Source: an uncultured Campylobacter sp. (lineage in GTDB: Bacteria > Campylobacterota > Campylobacteria > Campylobacterales > Campylobacteraceae). Taken from it: a DNA stretch of 23,384 nucleotides. Position 1 is the stretch's first letter. Each line of letters starts with the position of its first letter. The notes beneath the pieces were generated by a model. The model saw only the letters and a program-made list of their open reading frames with translations, was not told the origin of the DNA and did no database searches. Positions 13,811 to 21,323 of the stretch are shown in pieces. The stretch covers positions 1-23,384 of the forward strand of contig NZ_CALIMY010000085.1 of assembly GCF_938045205.1 (NCBI RefSeq), written 5' to 3'. Position numbers and translations under genes: made by a program.

Positions 13811-16657
13811 TTAACCTCGCTTATTTCTGCTCGTGCTTTTCATCTGTGCTAGCTCCTGCGCCAAAAATTCTCCCGTGTAGCTACCGGTCTTTTTAAAATC
13901 CTTCGCAAGCTTTTCTGGGGTGCCGCAAGCGACGATCCGTCCGCCGCCCTCGCCGCCTTCGGGCCCCATATCGATGATGTAATCGCAGTTTTTGATGACG
14001 TCCAGATTGTGCTCGATTACGAAGACGGAATTTCCCAGATCGACCAAATGATGCAGCACCGCTACCAGGCGATCTACGTCTGCAAAATGCAGCCCCGTCG
14101 TAGGTTCGTCCAGGATATATAGCGTATTGCCCGTATCGGTACGGCTTAGCTCCTTGGCGAGCTTGACGCGCTGTGCCTCGCCGCCGCTAAGCGTCGTGGC
14201 GGGTTGACCTAGCGAAACATAGCCGAGTCCGACGTCCGCGAGCGTCTTTAGCTTTTGATAAATTTTAGGCACGGCTTTGAAAAATTCGAGCGCTTCGTCG
14301 ATACTCATCGCCAAAACGTCGGCTATGCTTTTGTTTTTGTATAAAATTTCAAGTGTCTGCGCGTTGTATCTCGTGCCGTGGCAAACGTCGCAGACAACGC
14401 TGATATCGGGTAGGAAGTGCATCTCGATCGTGATCTCGCCCTCGCCCGCGCATTTTTCGCAGCGCCCGCCTTTGACGTTGAAGCTAAAGCGACCGATCTT
14501 GTATCCGCGCAGCTGCGCTTCCTTCGTCGCGGCAAAAAGCGCGCGGATCTCGTCCATCACCCCCGTGTAGGTCGCGGGATTGCTGCGCGGGGTGCGTCCG
14601 ATCGGAGTTTGATCCAGATAGATCACTTTATCCAGGCTCTCAAGCCCGGAAATTTTAGCGCCCTTTACCGCGTGTACTTTCCTAGCGCGATTTAGCTCCT
14701 CAAGCGCCGTCGGCAGGATGGTTTGCAGCACCAAGGAGCTCTTGCCGCTGCCGCTAACGCCCGTGATGCCGACTAAATTTCGCAGCGGAAATTTTGCGCA
14801 AAGACCGTGGATATTATTGATATTTACGTTTTTGATACTTAGCCAAAGCTCCTGCTTGCGGTGCTTTTGGTAGTTTATCTCCTTTTGGTTATTCAGATAC
14901 AGCGCGGTTTGCGTATTGCTTTTAAGTAGATGCGCGACATCTCCTGCGAATACGACCTCACCGCCTAGATTGCCAGCCCCCGGGCCGATATCTACGACGA
15001 AGTCCGCCGCCTCGATCGTTTTTTTATCGTGCTCGACGACGATTACGGAATTTCCCTTTTCTTGCAAGCTTCGCAGCGTCTTGATGAGCTTTTGCGTATC
15101 GCGCTCGTGAAGCCCGATGCTAGGCTCGTCGAGCACATACATCACACCGCTAAGACCCGAACCGATCTGGCTTGCGATACGGATGCGCTGCGCCTCGCCG
15201 CCGCTGATGGTTCGCGCATCGCGCCCCAGCGTGAGGTATCCAAGCCCCACGTCCTTTAAGAAAAATAGCCTCTCGTTGATCTCTTTTAGGATCGGCGCCG
15301 CGATCTGCGCGTCCTTTTCGCTTAAATTTGAAAACCGCTTCTCGTCGCTGAAAAATTCCACGCAGTCTGCGATACTCATATTTATCACATCGCCGATGCC
15401 TTTCCCTGCGACCTTTACGGCTAGACTTTCTGGGCGCAGGCGCAACCCGCCGCAGTCAGGGCAAATTTTTTCGCTCATATAATCGTCCAGATCGCTTTCG
15501 TTTTTGAGCAGATCGTAGGCGTATTTGATCGCGCCCTCAAATTTACGCACGAGCTTATGCTTTTTCCAGTAGAAATCGATCTCTTTGACGCTGCCGTAGA
15601 GGATCAGCTTTTTTTGCTCCTCGCTTAAGTTTGCATACGGGATTTTGACATTTATTCCGTTTGCTTCGCAAAATCCGAGCAAAAATTTATAATAATAGCT
15701 CTTGTTGAAGCCCGACATCACCTTGATCGCGCCGCCCTCGATCGAGGCGTTTTCGTTGATGATCTTGCCTAGATCGAGGCTAAATTTTATCCCCAGCCCG
15801 TCGCAGCTCTCGCACGCGCCCTTTGGAGAGTTGAAGCTAAACGCGAGCGGCTCGAGCGGCTTGAATGAAATTTTACAATCAAAGCACGCCATATGCTCGC
15901 TGTAGTGGATCAGGCTCTGCGCAAGCCCCAGCTCGGCGGCGTTTGCGATCTCCACCTCAAGCTCGCCGAAGCTGAGCTTGAGCGCCTTTTCGACATCACT
16001 TGCGATACGGATGGAATTTTCCTCGTCTATGGTCGTGCGGTCGATGATGACCTTGATCGAGTGCTTTTTCGTCTTGCTTAGCTCAATCTCCTCGTCCAGC
16101 CGCACCAGCACGCCGTCGATCTGAGCGCGCACGTAGCCCTGCTCGCGCAAGCTTTGCAACATATCGGCGAAGCTGCCCTTTTTCTCGCGCACCAAGGGCG
16201 CGCCCAGGATCACCTTCGCACCGTGCGGCAGCTTCATAATCTCGGCGATGATGTCGCTGGAGCTCATCTTTGAGATCGGTTTGCCGCATTTGTGGCAGTG
16301 CTGCACCCCCACGCGCGCATATAAGAGGCGCAGATAGTCATAAATTTCGGTAATCGTGCCCACCGTCGAGCGCGGGTTTTTCGACGTCGTTTTTTGATCG
16401 ATCGCGATCGCAGGAGTCAGACCGTCGATCTTATCAACGTCGGGCTTGCCTACGCGGTCTAAAAACTGCCTCGCGTAGCTGCTTAGGCTCTCGACGTATC
16501 TACGCTGCCCCTCGGCATATAGCGTATCAAACGCCAGCGTACTCTTGCCGCTGCCGCTAAGACCTGTAAAAACGACGAGTTTGTCCTTTGGAATTTGCAA
16601 ATTTATATTTTTCAGATTGTGCTCGCGCGCGCCCGTGATGGTGATGAGATCGTTCAT
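13811..16657 (-). CDS. uvrA: excinuclease ABC subunit A (UvrA)
   Basis: A 948-aa DNA-damage recognition ATPase of nucleotide excision repair. It has Walker A GLSGSGKST at 32-40, a second Walker A GVSGSGKSS, two ABC signatures (ISGGEAQR and LSGGEAQR), two Walker B/Q regions (YVLDEPSIGLH, YILDEPTTGLH) and zinc sites, including the C-terminal CEKCAGEG...CDVCHGT. Length is normal. I use ATG at 16657, preceded by AAGGG with normal spacing, rather than TTG at 16675. It is divergent from the nucleosidase-like gene and followed by the repeat membrane protein. uvrB and uvrC are not in the window. Confidence 0.97.
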   Translation of the reverse strand: MNDLITITGAREHNLKNINLQIPKDKLVVFTGLSGSGKSTLAFDTLYAEGQRRYVESLSSYARQFLDRVGKPDVDKIDGLTPAIAIDQKTTSKNPRSTVGTITEIYDYLRLLYARVGVQHCHKCGKPISKMSSSDIIAEIMKLPHGAKVILGAPLVREKKGSFADMLQSLREQGYVRAQIDGVLVRLDEEIELSKTKKHSIKVIIDRTTIDEENSIRIASDVEKALKLSFGELEVEIANAAELGLAQSLIHYSEHMACFDCKISFKPLEPLAFSFNSPKGACESCDGLGIKFSLDLGKIINENASIEGGAIKVMSGFNKSYYYKFLLGFCEANGINVKIPYANLSEEQKKLILYGSVKEIDFYWKKHKLVRKFEGAIKYAYDLLKNESDLDDYMSEKICPDCGGLRLRPESLAVKVAGKGIGDVINMSIADCVEFFSDEKRFSNLSEKDAQIAAPILKEINERLFFLKDVGLGYLTLGRDARTISGGEAQRIRIASQIGSGLSGVMYVLDEPSIGLHERDTQKLIKTLRSLQEKGNSVIVVEHDKKTIEAADFVVDIGPGAGNLGGEVVFAGDVAHLLKSNTQTALYLNNQKEINYQKHRKQELWLSIKNVNINNIHGLCAKFPLRNLVGITGVSGSGKSSLVLQTILPTALEELNRARKVHAVKGAKISGLESLDKVIYLDQTPIGRTPRSNPATYTGVMDEIRALFAATKEAQLRGYKIGRFSFNVKGGRCEKCAGEGEITIEMHFLPDISVVCDVCHGTRYNAQTLEILYKNKSIADVLAMSIDEALEFFKAVPKIYQKLKTLADVGLGYVSLGQPATTLSGGEAQRVKLAKELSRTDTGNTLYILDEPTTGLHFADVDRLVAVLHHLVDLGNSVFVIEHNLDVIKNCDYIIDMGPEGGEGGGRIVACGTPEKLAKDFKKTGSYTGEFLAQELAQMKSTSRNKRG

Positions 16658-16686
16658 TTTCGCCCTTTTGTGCAAATTAATCTTAC

Positions 16687-16692
16687 ATTATA
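16687..16692 (-). promoter_or_regulatory. -10 box of uvrA
   Basis: TATAAT on the minus strand, 30 bp before the uvrA ATG. It lies back to back with a TAAAAT box for the opposite gene. Confidence 0.55.
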
Positions 16693-16703
16693 GCTCAAAT
16701 TGT

Positions 16704-16709
16704 TAAAAT
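16704..16709 (+). promoter_or_regulatory. possible -10 box of the nucleosidase-like gene
   Basis: TGtTAAAAT, an extended -10-like site, 23 bp before ATG 16732. The divergent boxes lie only 12 bp apart, so the two promoters overlap and may compete. Confidence 0.4.
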
Positions 16710-16731
16710 TGCGCTTTTGGAAGGGGCGGCG

Positions 16732-17799
16732 ATGATACTAATCTGCACGGCTTTGCGCTGCGAAGCCCAAGCGATAATCGAGAGTTTTAAACTTACTCGC
16801 AGCGGCGATCTATTCGCAGGCGAGCAGATGCTTTTATATATCTGCGGCGTGAGGTTTGGGGCTAAATTTAAAGCGGGCGCGGAATTTGTTCGTCGCGCCG
16901 ATGCGAACGCGGAATTCGGGCGCGAGCTTCGCAAGGATCGGCGCGGCGCGGATCTAAAATTTGAGCATCGTTTGGACGCGGGTGCGCTCTGCGGCGGCGA
17001 TGCAGAGGTCGGTTCTGCGCAAAATGCGACTGAAAATTTTGAAATTTTAAATTTTGGCTCCGCGCAGAATTCAGAGCGCTTCGGTGAAATTTTACTTTCG
17101 CGGCGCGTGGACTTTACGCTAAACATAGGCGTCTGCGGCTGCGAGGATAAAGGCGTGCAAATCGGCGAGACATTTTATTTTGACGGCACGGCGGCGCAGG
17201 AATTTTACGGCGAGGACGGATCAAAATTTTATCGCTCGCAGGTTGGGAGACACAGCGCGCAGGCTCCGAAATTTCAAAACGTTTGCGAGCGGGAATTTTG
17301 CGGCGCGAGTTTGAACGGCAAGCTGCTGGCAAATTTAATCTGCGTGAGCGAGCCTAAAATTTTAAACGCAGCGGAGCAGACCGATGAGGCAAATATCGAA
17401 GAAATCGAGGCGTGCGGAGAGATAAACGCACAAACCCCAACGCAAGGAACGAACGGTGCGGCAGATATAAAAAATTTCATGCGAGGCGCGTCTCAGACTG
17501 CGGCACAAAGTGCGACGGGCGGACGCAACGACGCGACGAATACCGCAGCGCGCGCAATACAAAATACGCCGTGCACGGCAAAAGACGCTACTTGCGGGCT
17601 AGAAAATCGCGACATCAGGCTTTACGATATGGAGAGCTCGCTTTTCGTGGGTGCTTGCGAGCGCGCGGGCGTGCCATGGGCGATGATGAAGATCGTAAGC
17701 GATCATCTGCGCGGCGAGCGGCTTTGTAAAAGCTTCGTCTATGAGCTCGTAAAGGCGCGCCTGCCGCAAATCCGCGCCGCGATAAAGAGCAAAATTTAA
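16732..17799 (+). CDS. nucleoside phosphorylase/nucleosidase-fold protein with large low-complexity inserts
   Basis: A 355-aa protein. The start ILICTALRCEAQAII, the central NIGVCGCEDKGVQIGETF (about 131-148) and the C-terminal DMESSLFVGACERAGVP...KIVSDH (about 299-325) match the MTA/SAH nucleosidase and nucleoside phosphorylase fold, where the DMES glutamate and SD aspartate contact the ribose and purine. Two stretches do not fit: about 44-118 (Ala/Arg/Glu-rich, ending with an Asn/Phe-rich AAATTT-coded part) and about 212-295 (Ala/Thr/Gln/Asn/Gly-rich). Without them the protein would be about 200 residues, near the family size. Substrate unknown; activity is uncertain. ATG at 16732 has AAGGGG upstream; TTG at 16717 is less likely. 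Confidence 0.65.
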   Translation: MILICTALRCEAQAIIESFKLTRSGDLFAGEQMLLYICGVRFGAKFKAGAEFVRRADANAEFGRELRKDRRGADLKFEHRLDAGALCGGDAEVGSAQNATENFEILNFGSAQNSERFGEILLSRRVDFTLNIGVCGCEDKGVQIGETFYFDGTAAQEFYGEDGSKFYRSQVGRHSAQAPKFQNVCEREFCGASLNGKLLANLICVSEPKILNAAEQTDEANIEEIEACGEINAQTPTQGTNGAADIKNFMRGASQTAAQSATGGRNDATNTAARAIQNTPCTAKDATCGLENRDIRLYDMESSLFVGACERAGVPWAMMKIVSDHLRGERLCKSFVYELVKARLPQIRAAIKSKI

Positions 17800-17805
17800 C
17801 TATGG

Positions 17806-17907
17806 ATGCGTGCGCAAAAAACCGAGCCGAGGGATGAAATTTTGGCTTCATACGCCAAATACGTTGCGAAATTTGAAGGTATTGCAAAGTCGCAGGAGAA
17901 ACGATGA
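17806..17907 (+). CDS. small 33-aa ORF coupled to the membrane protein
   Basis: The frame starts at ATG 17806, six nt after the nucleosidase-like stop. It begins MRAQKTEPRDEILASYAKYV and ends with a Lys/Glu-rich helix; its TGA overlaps the ATG of the next gene (ATGA). The sequence is a charged amphipathic helix, not the AAATTT-coded pattern. The tight packing at both ends argues for a real coupled ORF, but there is no strong ribosome site. Family unknown. Confidence 0.4.
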   Translation: MRAQKTEPRDEILASYAKYVAKFEGIAKSQEKR

Positions 17908-18308
17908 AAATAAAAGGCTCTTATCTGTATTTTGCCCTCTTGGCGTGCGCATGCATCGCGGTTTGTGCGTATGCCGCGGCAGATCTGTTCGCGGATCCGC
18001 CCTTGTTGGTCTTTTTAGCCCTTTTGCTCGCATTTGCCTGTATCGGGCTATGGCTAAAAGACGCTCTAATAGGCGTGCGCTACCTATTTTACTGCGTCTG
18101 CGTGCAGCTACTCTTTGCAGCGGTCATTTTCGCCGCCCTTAAATTCCCCGCCATGGCGCAGTTTGTGCGCAGTGCCGAGATAGGCGTGGGCGGTGCGGGC
18201 ATACCGCTAGGTACCGCTCTGCTCGTGCTGCCCGCGTTTTTCTGCGCCCTGCCGTATTACTACCGAACGGGCGTCAAAAAAATCTTAGCCTGCCGAAAGA
18301 CTGCGTGA
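17904..18308 (+). CDS. membrane protein, C-terminus altered by a frameshifting direct repeat
   Basis: As it stands the gene encodes 134 aa with an N-terminal basic start and about four hydrophobic segments, ending ...PYYYRTGVKKILACRKTA. A 32-bp direct repeat 65 bp downstream encodes the same YYYRTGVKKI in another frame and continues with a further membrane helix to a stop at 18448. Removing one 65-bp repeat unit would give about 159 aa with an extra helix, which looks like the original product. AGGAG precedes ATG at 17904. Function unknown. The present short form may be partly functional, a phase variant or a pseudogene. Confidence 0.6.
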   Translation: MKIKGSYLYFALLACACIAVCAYAAADLFADPPLLVFLALLLAFACIGLWLKDALIGVRYLFYCVCVQLLFAAVIFAALKFPAMAQFVRSAEIGVGGAGIPLGTALLVLPAFFCALPYYYRTGVKKILACRKTA

Positions 18309-18349
18309 TTTTGACCTCGTATTACTACCGAACGGGCGTCAAAAAAATC
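18253..18349 (+). repeat. 32-bp direct repeat pair
   Basis: The exact 32-nt sequence 18253-18284 recurs at 18318-18349, separated by 33 nt (period 65 bp, not a multiple of three). It encodes YYYRTGVKKI in both copies. Confidence 0.95.
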
Positions 18350-18448
18350 CCGCAAAAGTTCGCACTCGGCGGAATTTTGATCCTAAACGTCGCTATTACG
18401 CTAGCTTATGCCTTCTATTTCGAGCGACTATTCTGCGGCACGATCTGA
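18320..18448 (+). pseudogene. detached 3' part of the 17904 membrane protein gene
   Basis: An open frame without its own start. It encodes YYYRTGVKKIPQKFALGG, then a hydrophobic helix (ILILNVAITLAYAFYF) and ends ERLFCGTI at TGA 18446-18448. It is continuous with the membrane protein once one repeat unit is removed. Confidence 0.6.
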
Positions 18449-18487
18449 AATTTCAACGATTTTTAGTGACGGTGCGCGAAATTTAAG

Positions 18488-18493
18488 TATAAT
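18488..18493 (+). promoter_or_regulatory. -10 box of the SPL-like gene
   Basis: TATAAT 28 bp before ATG 18522, with TTTAAG directly upstream, as is usual for Campylobacter promoters. It makes the SPL-like gene independent of the upstream genes. Confidence 0.55.
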
Positions 18494-18521
18494 TTGCAAA
18501 ATTTAAACGAAGCGGAGCAAG

Positions 18522-19781
18522 ATGACGGAGGCAAAAAAGGAGCCAGGCGCGCAGTTTGGCGTGAATCTGGGCGAGCGATCGAGCGCGTTTTTGGGCGCGC
18601 TATTTGATAAATTTCACTTTTCATTTCAGCAACGAAAGCAGCTAGCGGAGTTTGCGAGCGATTTTGAGGCGTGGGACGAGGCGCCAATTTATGAGCTGCT
18701 TACAAGCGAGCGGTGCGAGCTAAATTTTAATAATGCCAAAAAAGTCCAAAGCGGCGAGCAAATTTTTAATTTCGTGCGCGAAGCCTGGCTGGAGCTTAAG
18801 TCGCGCCCGCACTCGTACGCGAGCTTCAAAAGCGATTACGCGCCGAAAAAATTTGAAATTTCATCCTTTCGCGCAGACCGTATCGCTTTGGGCCGCTGTC
18901 CGGTGGCGAGCGAAAACACGCGCTGCTGCAATCTGCTGACGCTCGATGCGGTCAATTCGTGCGGCTTTGACTGCTCCTATTGCGCGATCGGCTCCTTTTA
19001 CAAGCAGGGGAAAATCGGCTTTGACGAGAATTTCGCGGCAAATTTGGCGCGGCTGCGGCTCGATCCCGCGCGCAGCTACCACATCGGCACGGGGCAGAGC
19101 TCCGACTCGCTTATGTGGGGCGATCGCTTCGGCATTTTAAGTGCGCTATGTGACTTCGCGGCGCGGCATCAAAACGTGATTTTGGAGCTTAAAAGCAAGT
19201 CGAACAATATTAAGTTTTTCCTGCAGCGCGAGATCCCGCGCAACCTCATCGTTACCTTTTCGCTAAATACCCCCGCGATCATAGCGAACGAGGAGCATCT
19301 AAGCGCGAGCCTGGATGCGCGGCTAGCGGCAGCCGAAGCGCTCGCGGCGCGCGGCATTTTGGTGGGCTTTCACCTCCACCCGATGGTTTGGTATGAGGGA
19401 TGGCGGAGTGATTACGGCGCGCTTTTTGAGCGGCTGCTACGCAGCTTCGATCCAAGCGGCGTCGCGATGGTCTCGCTCGGCACGCTTACTTTCATCAAGC
19501 CCGTCGTCAAGAAGCTGCGCTCGCGCGGGCTGCGGAGCAAAATTCTGCAGATGCCCCTTGCGGACGCGAACGGCAAGCTGTCCTACCCGCTGCAGATCAA
19601 ACGCGAACTTTTTAAATTTGCCGCGGACGCGCTTTCGCCGTGGCGCGAGCGGGTGTTTTTATACCTCTGCATGGAGGATGCGAGCCTGTGGCGCGAGGTT
19701 TTGGGCTGCGAGTACGAAAGCAACGATACATTTGAGGAGGCGATGAAGGCGGCGTATTTTGCAAAGATACGGCAGCACTAG
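18522..19781 (+). CDS. spore photoproduct lyase-family radical SAM protein
   Basis: A 419-aa protein with the radical SAM motif CGFDCSYC (Cys147, Cys151, Cys154), preceded by a block of SPL type (RCPVASENTRCCNLLTLDAVNSC). It is followed by a HIGTGQSSDSL strand, the LELKSKSNN block, the FSLNTP block and GILVGFHLHPMVW, all in the order of SplB-type proteins. In Bacillus SplB repairs spore photoproduct, a thymine dimer formed by UV. This organism does not sporulate, so the substrate must differ or be another lesion; SPL-like proteins are known in non-sporulating bacteria. Two adjacent cysteines (Cys135, Cys136) before the cluster are notable. Own promoter; weak ribosome site (CGGAG). Confidence 0.8.
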   Translation: MTEAKKEPGAQFGVNLGERSSAFLGALFDKFHFSFQQRKQLAEFASDFEAWDEAPIYELLTSERCELNFNNAKKVQSGEQIFNFVREAWLELKSRPHSYASFKSDYAPKKFEISSFRADRIALGRCPVASENTRCCNLLTLDAVNSCGFDCSYCAIGSFYKQGKIGFDENFAANLARLRLDPARSYHIGTGQSSDSLMWGDRFGILSALCDFAARHQNVILELKSKSNNIKFFLQREIPRNLIVTFSLNTPAIIANEEHLSASLDARLAAAEALAARGILVGFHLHPMVWYEGWRSDYGALFERLLRSFDPSGVAMVSLGTLTFIKPVVKKLRSRGLRSKILQMPLADANGKLSYPLQIKRELFKFAADALSPWRERVFLYLCMEDASLWREVLGCEYESNDTFEEAMKAAYFAKIRQH

Positions 19782-20146
19782 ACGAACTGTTTGTCGCAAG
19801 CATCACAGCCCGTATCGGCTCGCATGCGGCGCCGAGAATACGGCGCGAAATTTGCAGCGAGCGAGCGGTTAAAATTTAACGGTGCACCCGGCTTTATAAA
19901 ATTAAATTTTATAAATCGTGCGGGGCGGGCACAGCGAGCGGCGATAAAATTTTACAAAGCGGCGGCACAGCAAAACGTCCGCAGGCTAAATTTAAAATTT
20001 TACCCAGCGCAGGTCGGCGGTGCGGATTGTTTAAACCGCGCAAATTTGGCGGCAAATACAGCGGGTGATAAATTTAGCGCAGCGAAATTTGCTCGGCGCG
20101 CCAAGCTTAACGCGCCGAAAGGGCGTAAAAATTTAAAGGAGAAAAG
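19782..20146. other. AAATTT-rich intergenic region
   Basis: About 365 bp. An open frame (19791-20150) exists on the plus strand but has a composition of Ala/Arg/Lys/Asn with AAATTT-encoded K-F/N-L, no hydrophobic core and no good ribosome site, so I do not call it. The 3' end holds the AAAGGAG site of the SDR gene. The word AAATTT recurs about every 20-40 bp between GC-rich blocks. Confidence 0.55.
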
Positions 20147-20815
20147 ATGAAAGCATTGATCACGGGCGCAAGCGGCGGTATCGGCAGCGCGGTTGCGGAG
20201 CTTTTGCGACAAAACGGCTATGAAATTTTAACGCTAGCCTCGCGCTTCGAGGATACGGACGCGCTGGCAAAAGAGTGCCGCGCTCTGGCTGCGGCGTGTG
20301 AGGTGGGCGCGCTGATTTTGTGCGCGGGTACGGCGAAATTTGCGCCGCTTGAGGCGATGAGCGAGAGCGAAATTTTAAAAATTTTAAACGTAAATCTCGC
20401 CGCAAACATCATCATCACGCGCACGCTTTTGCCAAATTTAAAGCGCAACCGCGCCCATATCATCGGCATCAGCTCGATCGAGGCGCTGCGAGCGAGCCGC
20501 TTTAGCGCGGTTTATAGCGCGAGCAAGGCGGGGCTGCGGGCGTTTCTGCTCTGCCTTTTCGAGGAGGCGCGCAAGCAGATCAGAGTAAGCTGCATCAACC
20601 CTGACATCACCAAAACGCCCTTTTACGAGGATTTGAGCTTCGAGCCTGCAGATGATGAGGCAAGCTTCGTGGATGCGGGGGAGATCGCAAATTTTACGCT
20701 ACAAATTCTGCGCACGAAGTCCAACGTAAGCGAGTTTACGATCCGTCCGCAAATCGTAAATCTGCGGAAAAAATCAAAATTTTATCGCGAAGGAGGCGAG
20801 CTTGAAAATCGGTAA
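20147..20815 (+). CDS. short-chain dehydrogenase/reductase (SDR)
   Basis: A 222-aa Rossmann-fold oxidoreductase. TGASGGIG at 6-13 binds NAD(P); the LCAGTAKF block takes the place of NNAG; NVNL lies near 81-84; the catalytic residues are Ser109/Ser110, Tyr123 and Lys127 in YSASK. The length is slightly short for classical SDRs. The substrate cannot be read from the sequence. AAAGGAG precedes ATG. It overlaps the next gene by 14 bp, so it is coupled to the anchored protein and the AAG-like gene. Confidence 0.88.
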   Translation: MKALITGASGGIGSAVAELLRQNGYEILTLASRFEDTDALAKECRALAAACEVGALILCAGTAKFAPLEAMSESEILKILNVNLAANIIITRTLLPNLKRNRAHIIGISSIEALRASRFSAVYSASKAGLRAFLLCLFEEARKQIRVSCINPDITKTPFYEDLSFEPADDEASFVDAGEIANFTLQILRTKSNVSEFTIRPQIVNLRKKSKFYREGGELENR

Positions 20816-21323
20816 AAGTCATGTTTTTGTGCTAATTTTGGCGCTTATTATTATTTATGCCGCGTTCGTAAGCGGTAGCGGCGGGTATTGTAGCGCGAGA
20901 GAATTTTTTTCAGGCAGGCATGATGAGGAGGATGACGCCTGCATCGCTAAGCTGATAAAGCGAGCGGACGACGGAAATAGTTTTGCAGAAAGTAGGCTTA
21001 GATACCCAACTATGGAATATATCAAGCGAGTGTGCGAAAAGGGAGTAGAAAGCTTGGGTGAGCGAGAAAGATTTTATTTCGAGCGTTATAGCAAAGATCG
21101 TTGTAGCGCTTGGAGCTTTAAAACACCCAAATCAAAAGACGGCGAAGCAAATGCGACGAGTGGCGGCGGTAATTTAGCGCGAGGCGATACGAACGCGACT
21201 GACGGCGAGAGAAATTTAACGCGCGCCGAGGCAAATAACGGCGAAGCTGATACTACGGGCAGCAAGGTGGACAAGACGAAGCGCAAAGGAAATTCTACGG
21301 AAGAGCAAAATGCTGGGCGATGA
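20802..21323 (+). CDS. membrane-anchored protein with tandem N-glycosylation sequons
   Basis: A 173-aa protein starting at TTG 20802, with AAGGAGG at 20790-20796 deciding the start. One N-terminal membrane helix (about 7-24) follows a basic start, so the rest should be periplasmic. The middle (25-108) is charged and has five cysteines (30, 47, 78, 101 among those I can place). From 109 the tail is Gly/Asn/Thr-rich and contains E-A-N-A-T, D-T-N-A-T and E-R-N-L-T (N117, N131, N138), which fit the PglB sequon D/E-X-N-X-S/T. The tail is a degenerate 14-residue repeat. No recognised family. It sits between the SDR and AAG-like genes with overlaps at both ends. Confidence 0.65.
   Translation: MKIGKSHVFVLILALIIIYAAFVSGSGGYCSAREFFSGRHDEEDDACIAKLIKRADDGNSFAESRLRYPTMEYIKRVCEKGVESLGERERFYFERYSKDRCSAWSFKTPKSKDGEANATSGGGNLARGDTNATDGERNLTRAEANNGEADTTGSKVDKTKRKGNSTEEQNAGR
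21150..21233 (+). repeat. 42-bp degenerate tandem repeat in the coding tail
   Basis: Two 42-bp units encode NATSGGGNLARGDT and NATDGERNLTRAEA. A partial third unit starts at 21234. The unit keeps the frame. Confidence 0.7.

Noticed and set aside
16658..16675. Upstream TTG start for uvrA
   Set aside because: ATG 16657 has a proper AAGGG site, and the extension contains that site.
19791..20150. 119-codon open frame before the SDR gene
   Set aside because: Composition reflects AAATTT and GC-rich blocks, no conserved-looking core, and its end overlaps the SDR ribosome site and start.
20160..20405. Long antisense open frames, here and opposite uvrA, nusA and the SPL-like gene
   Set aside because: They are shadows of GC-rich real genes, without ribosome sites or domain patterns.
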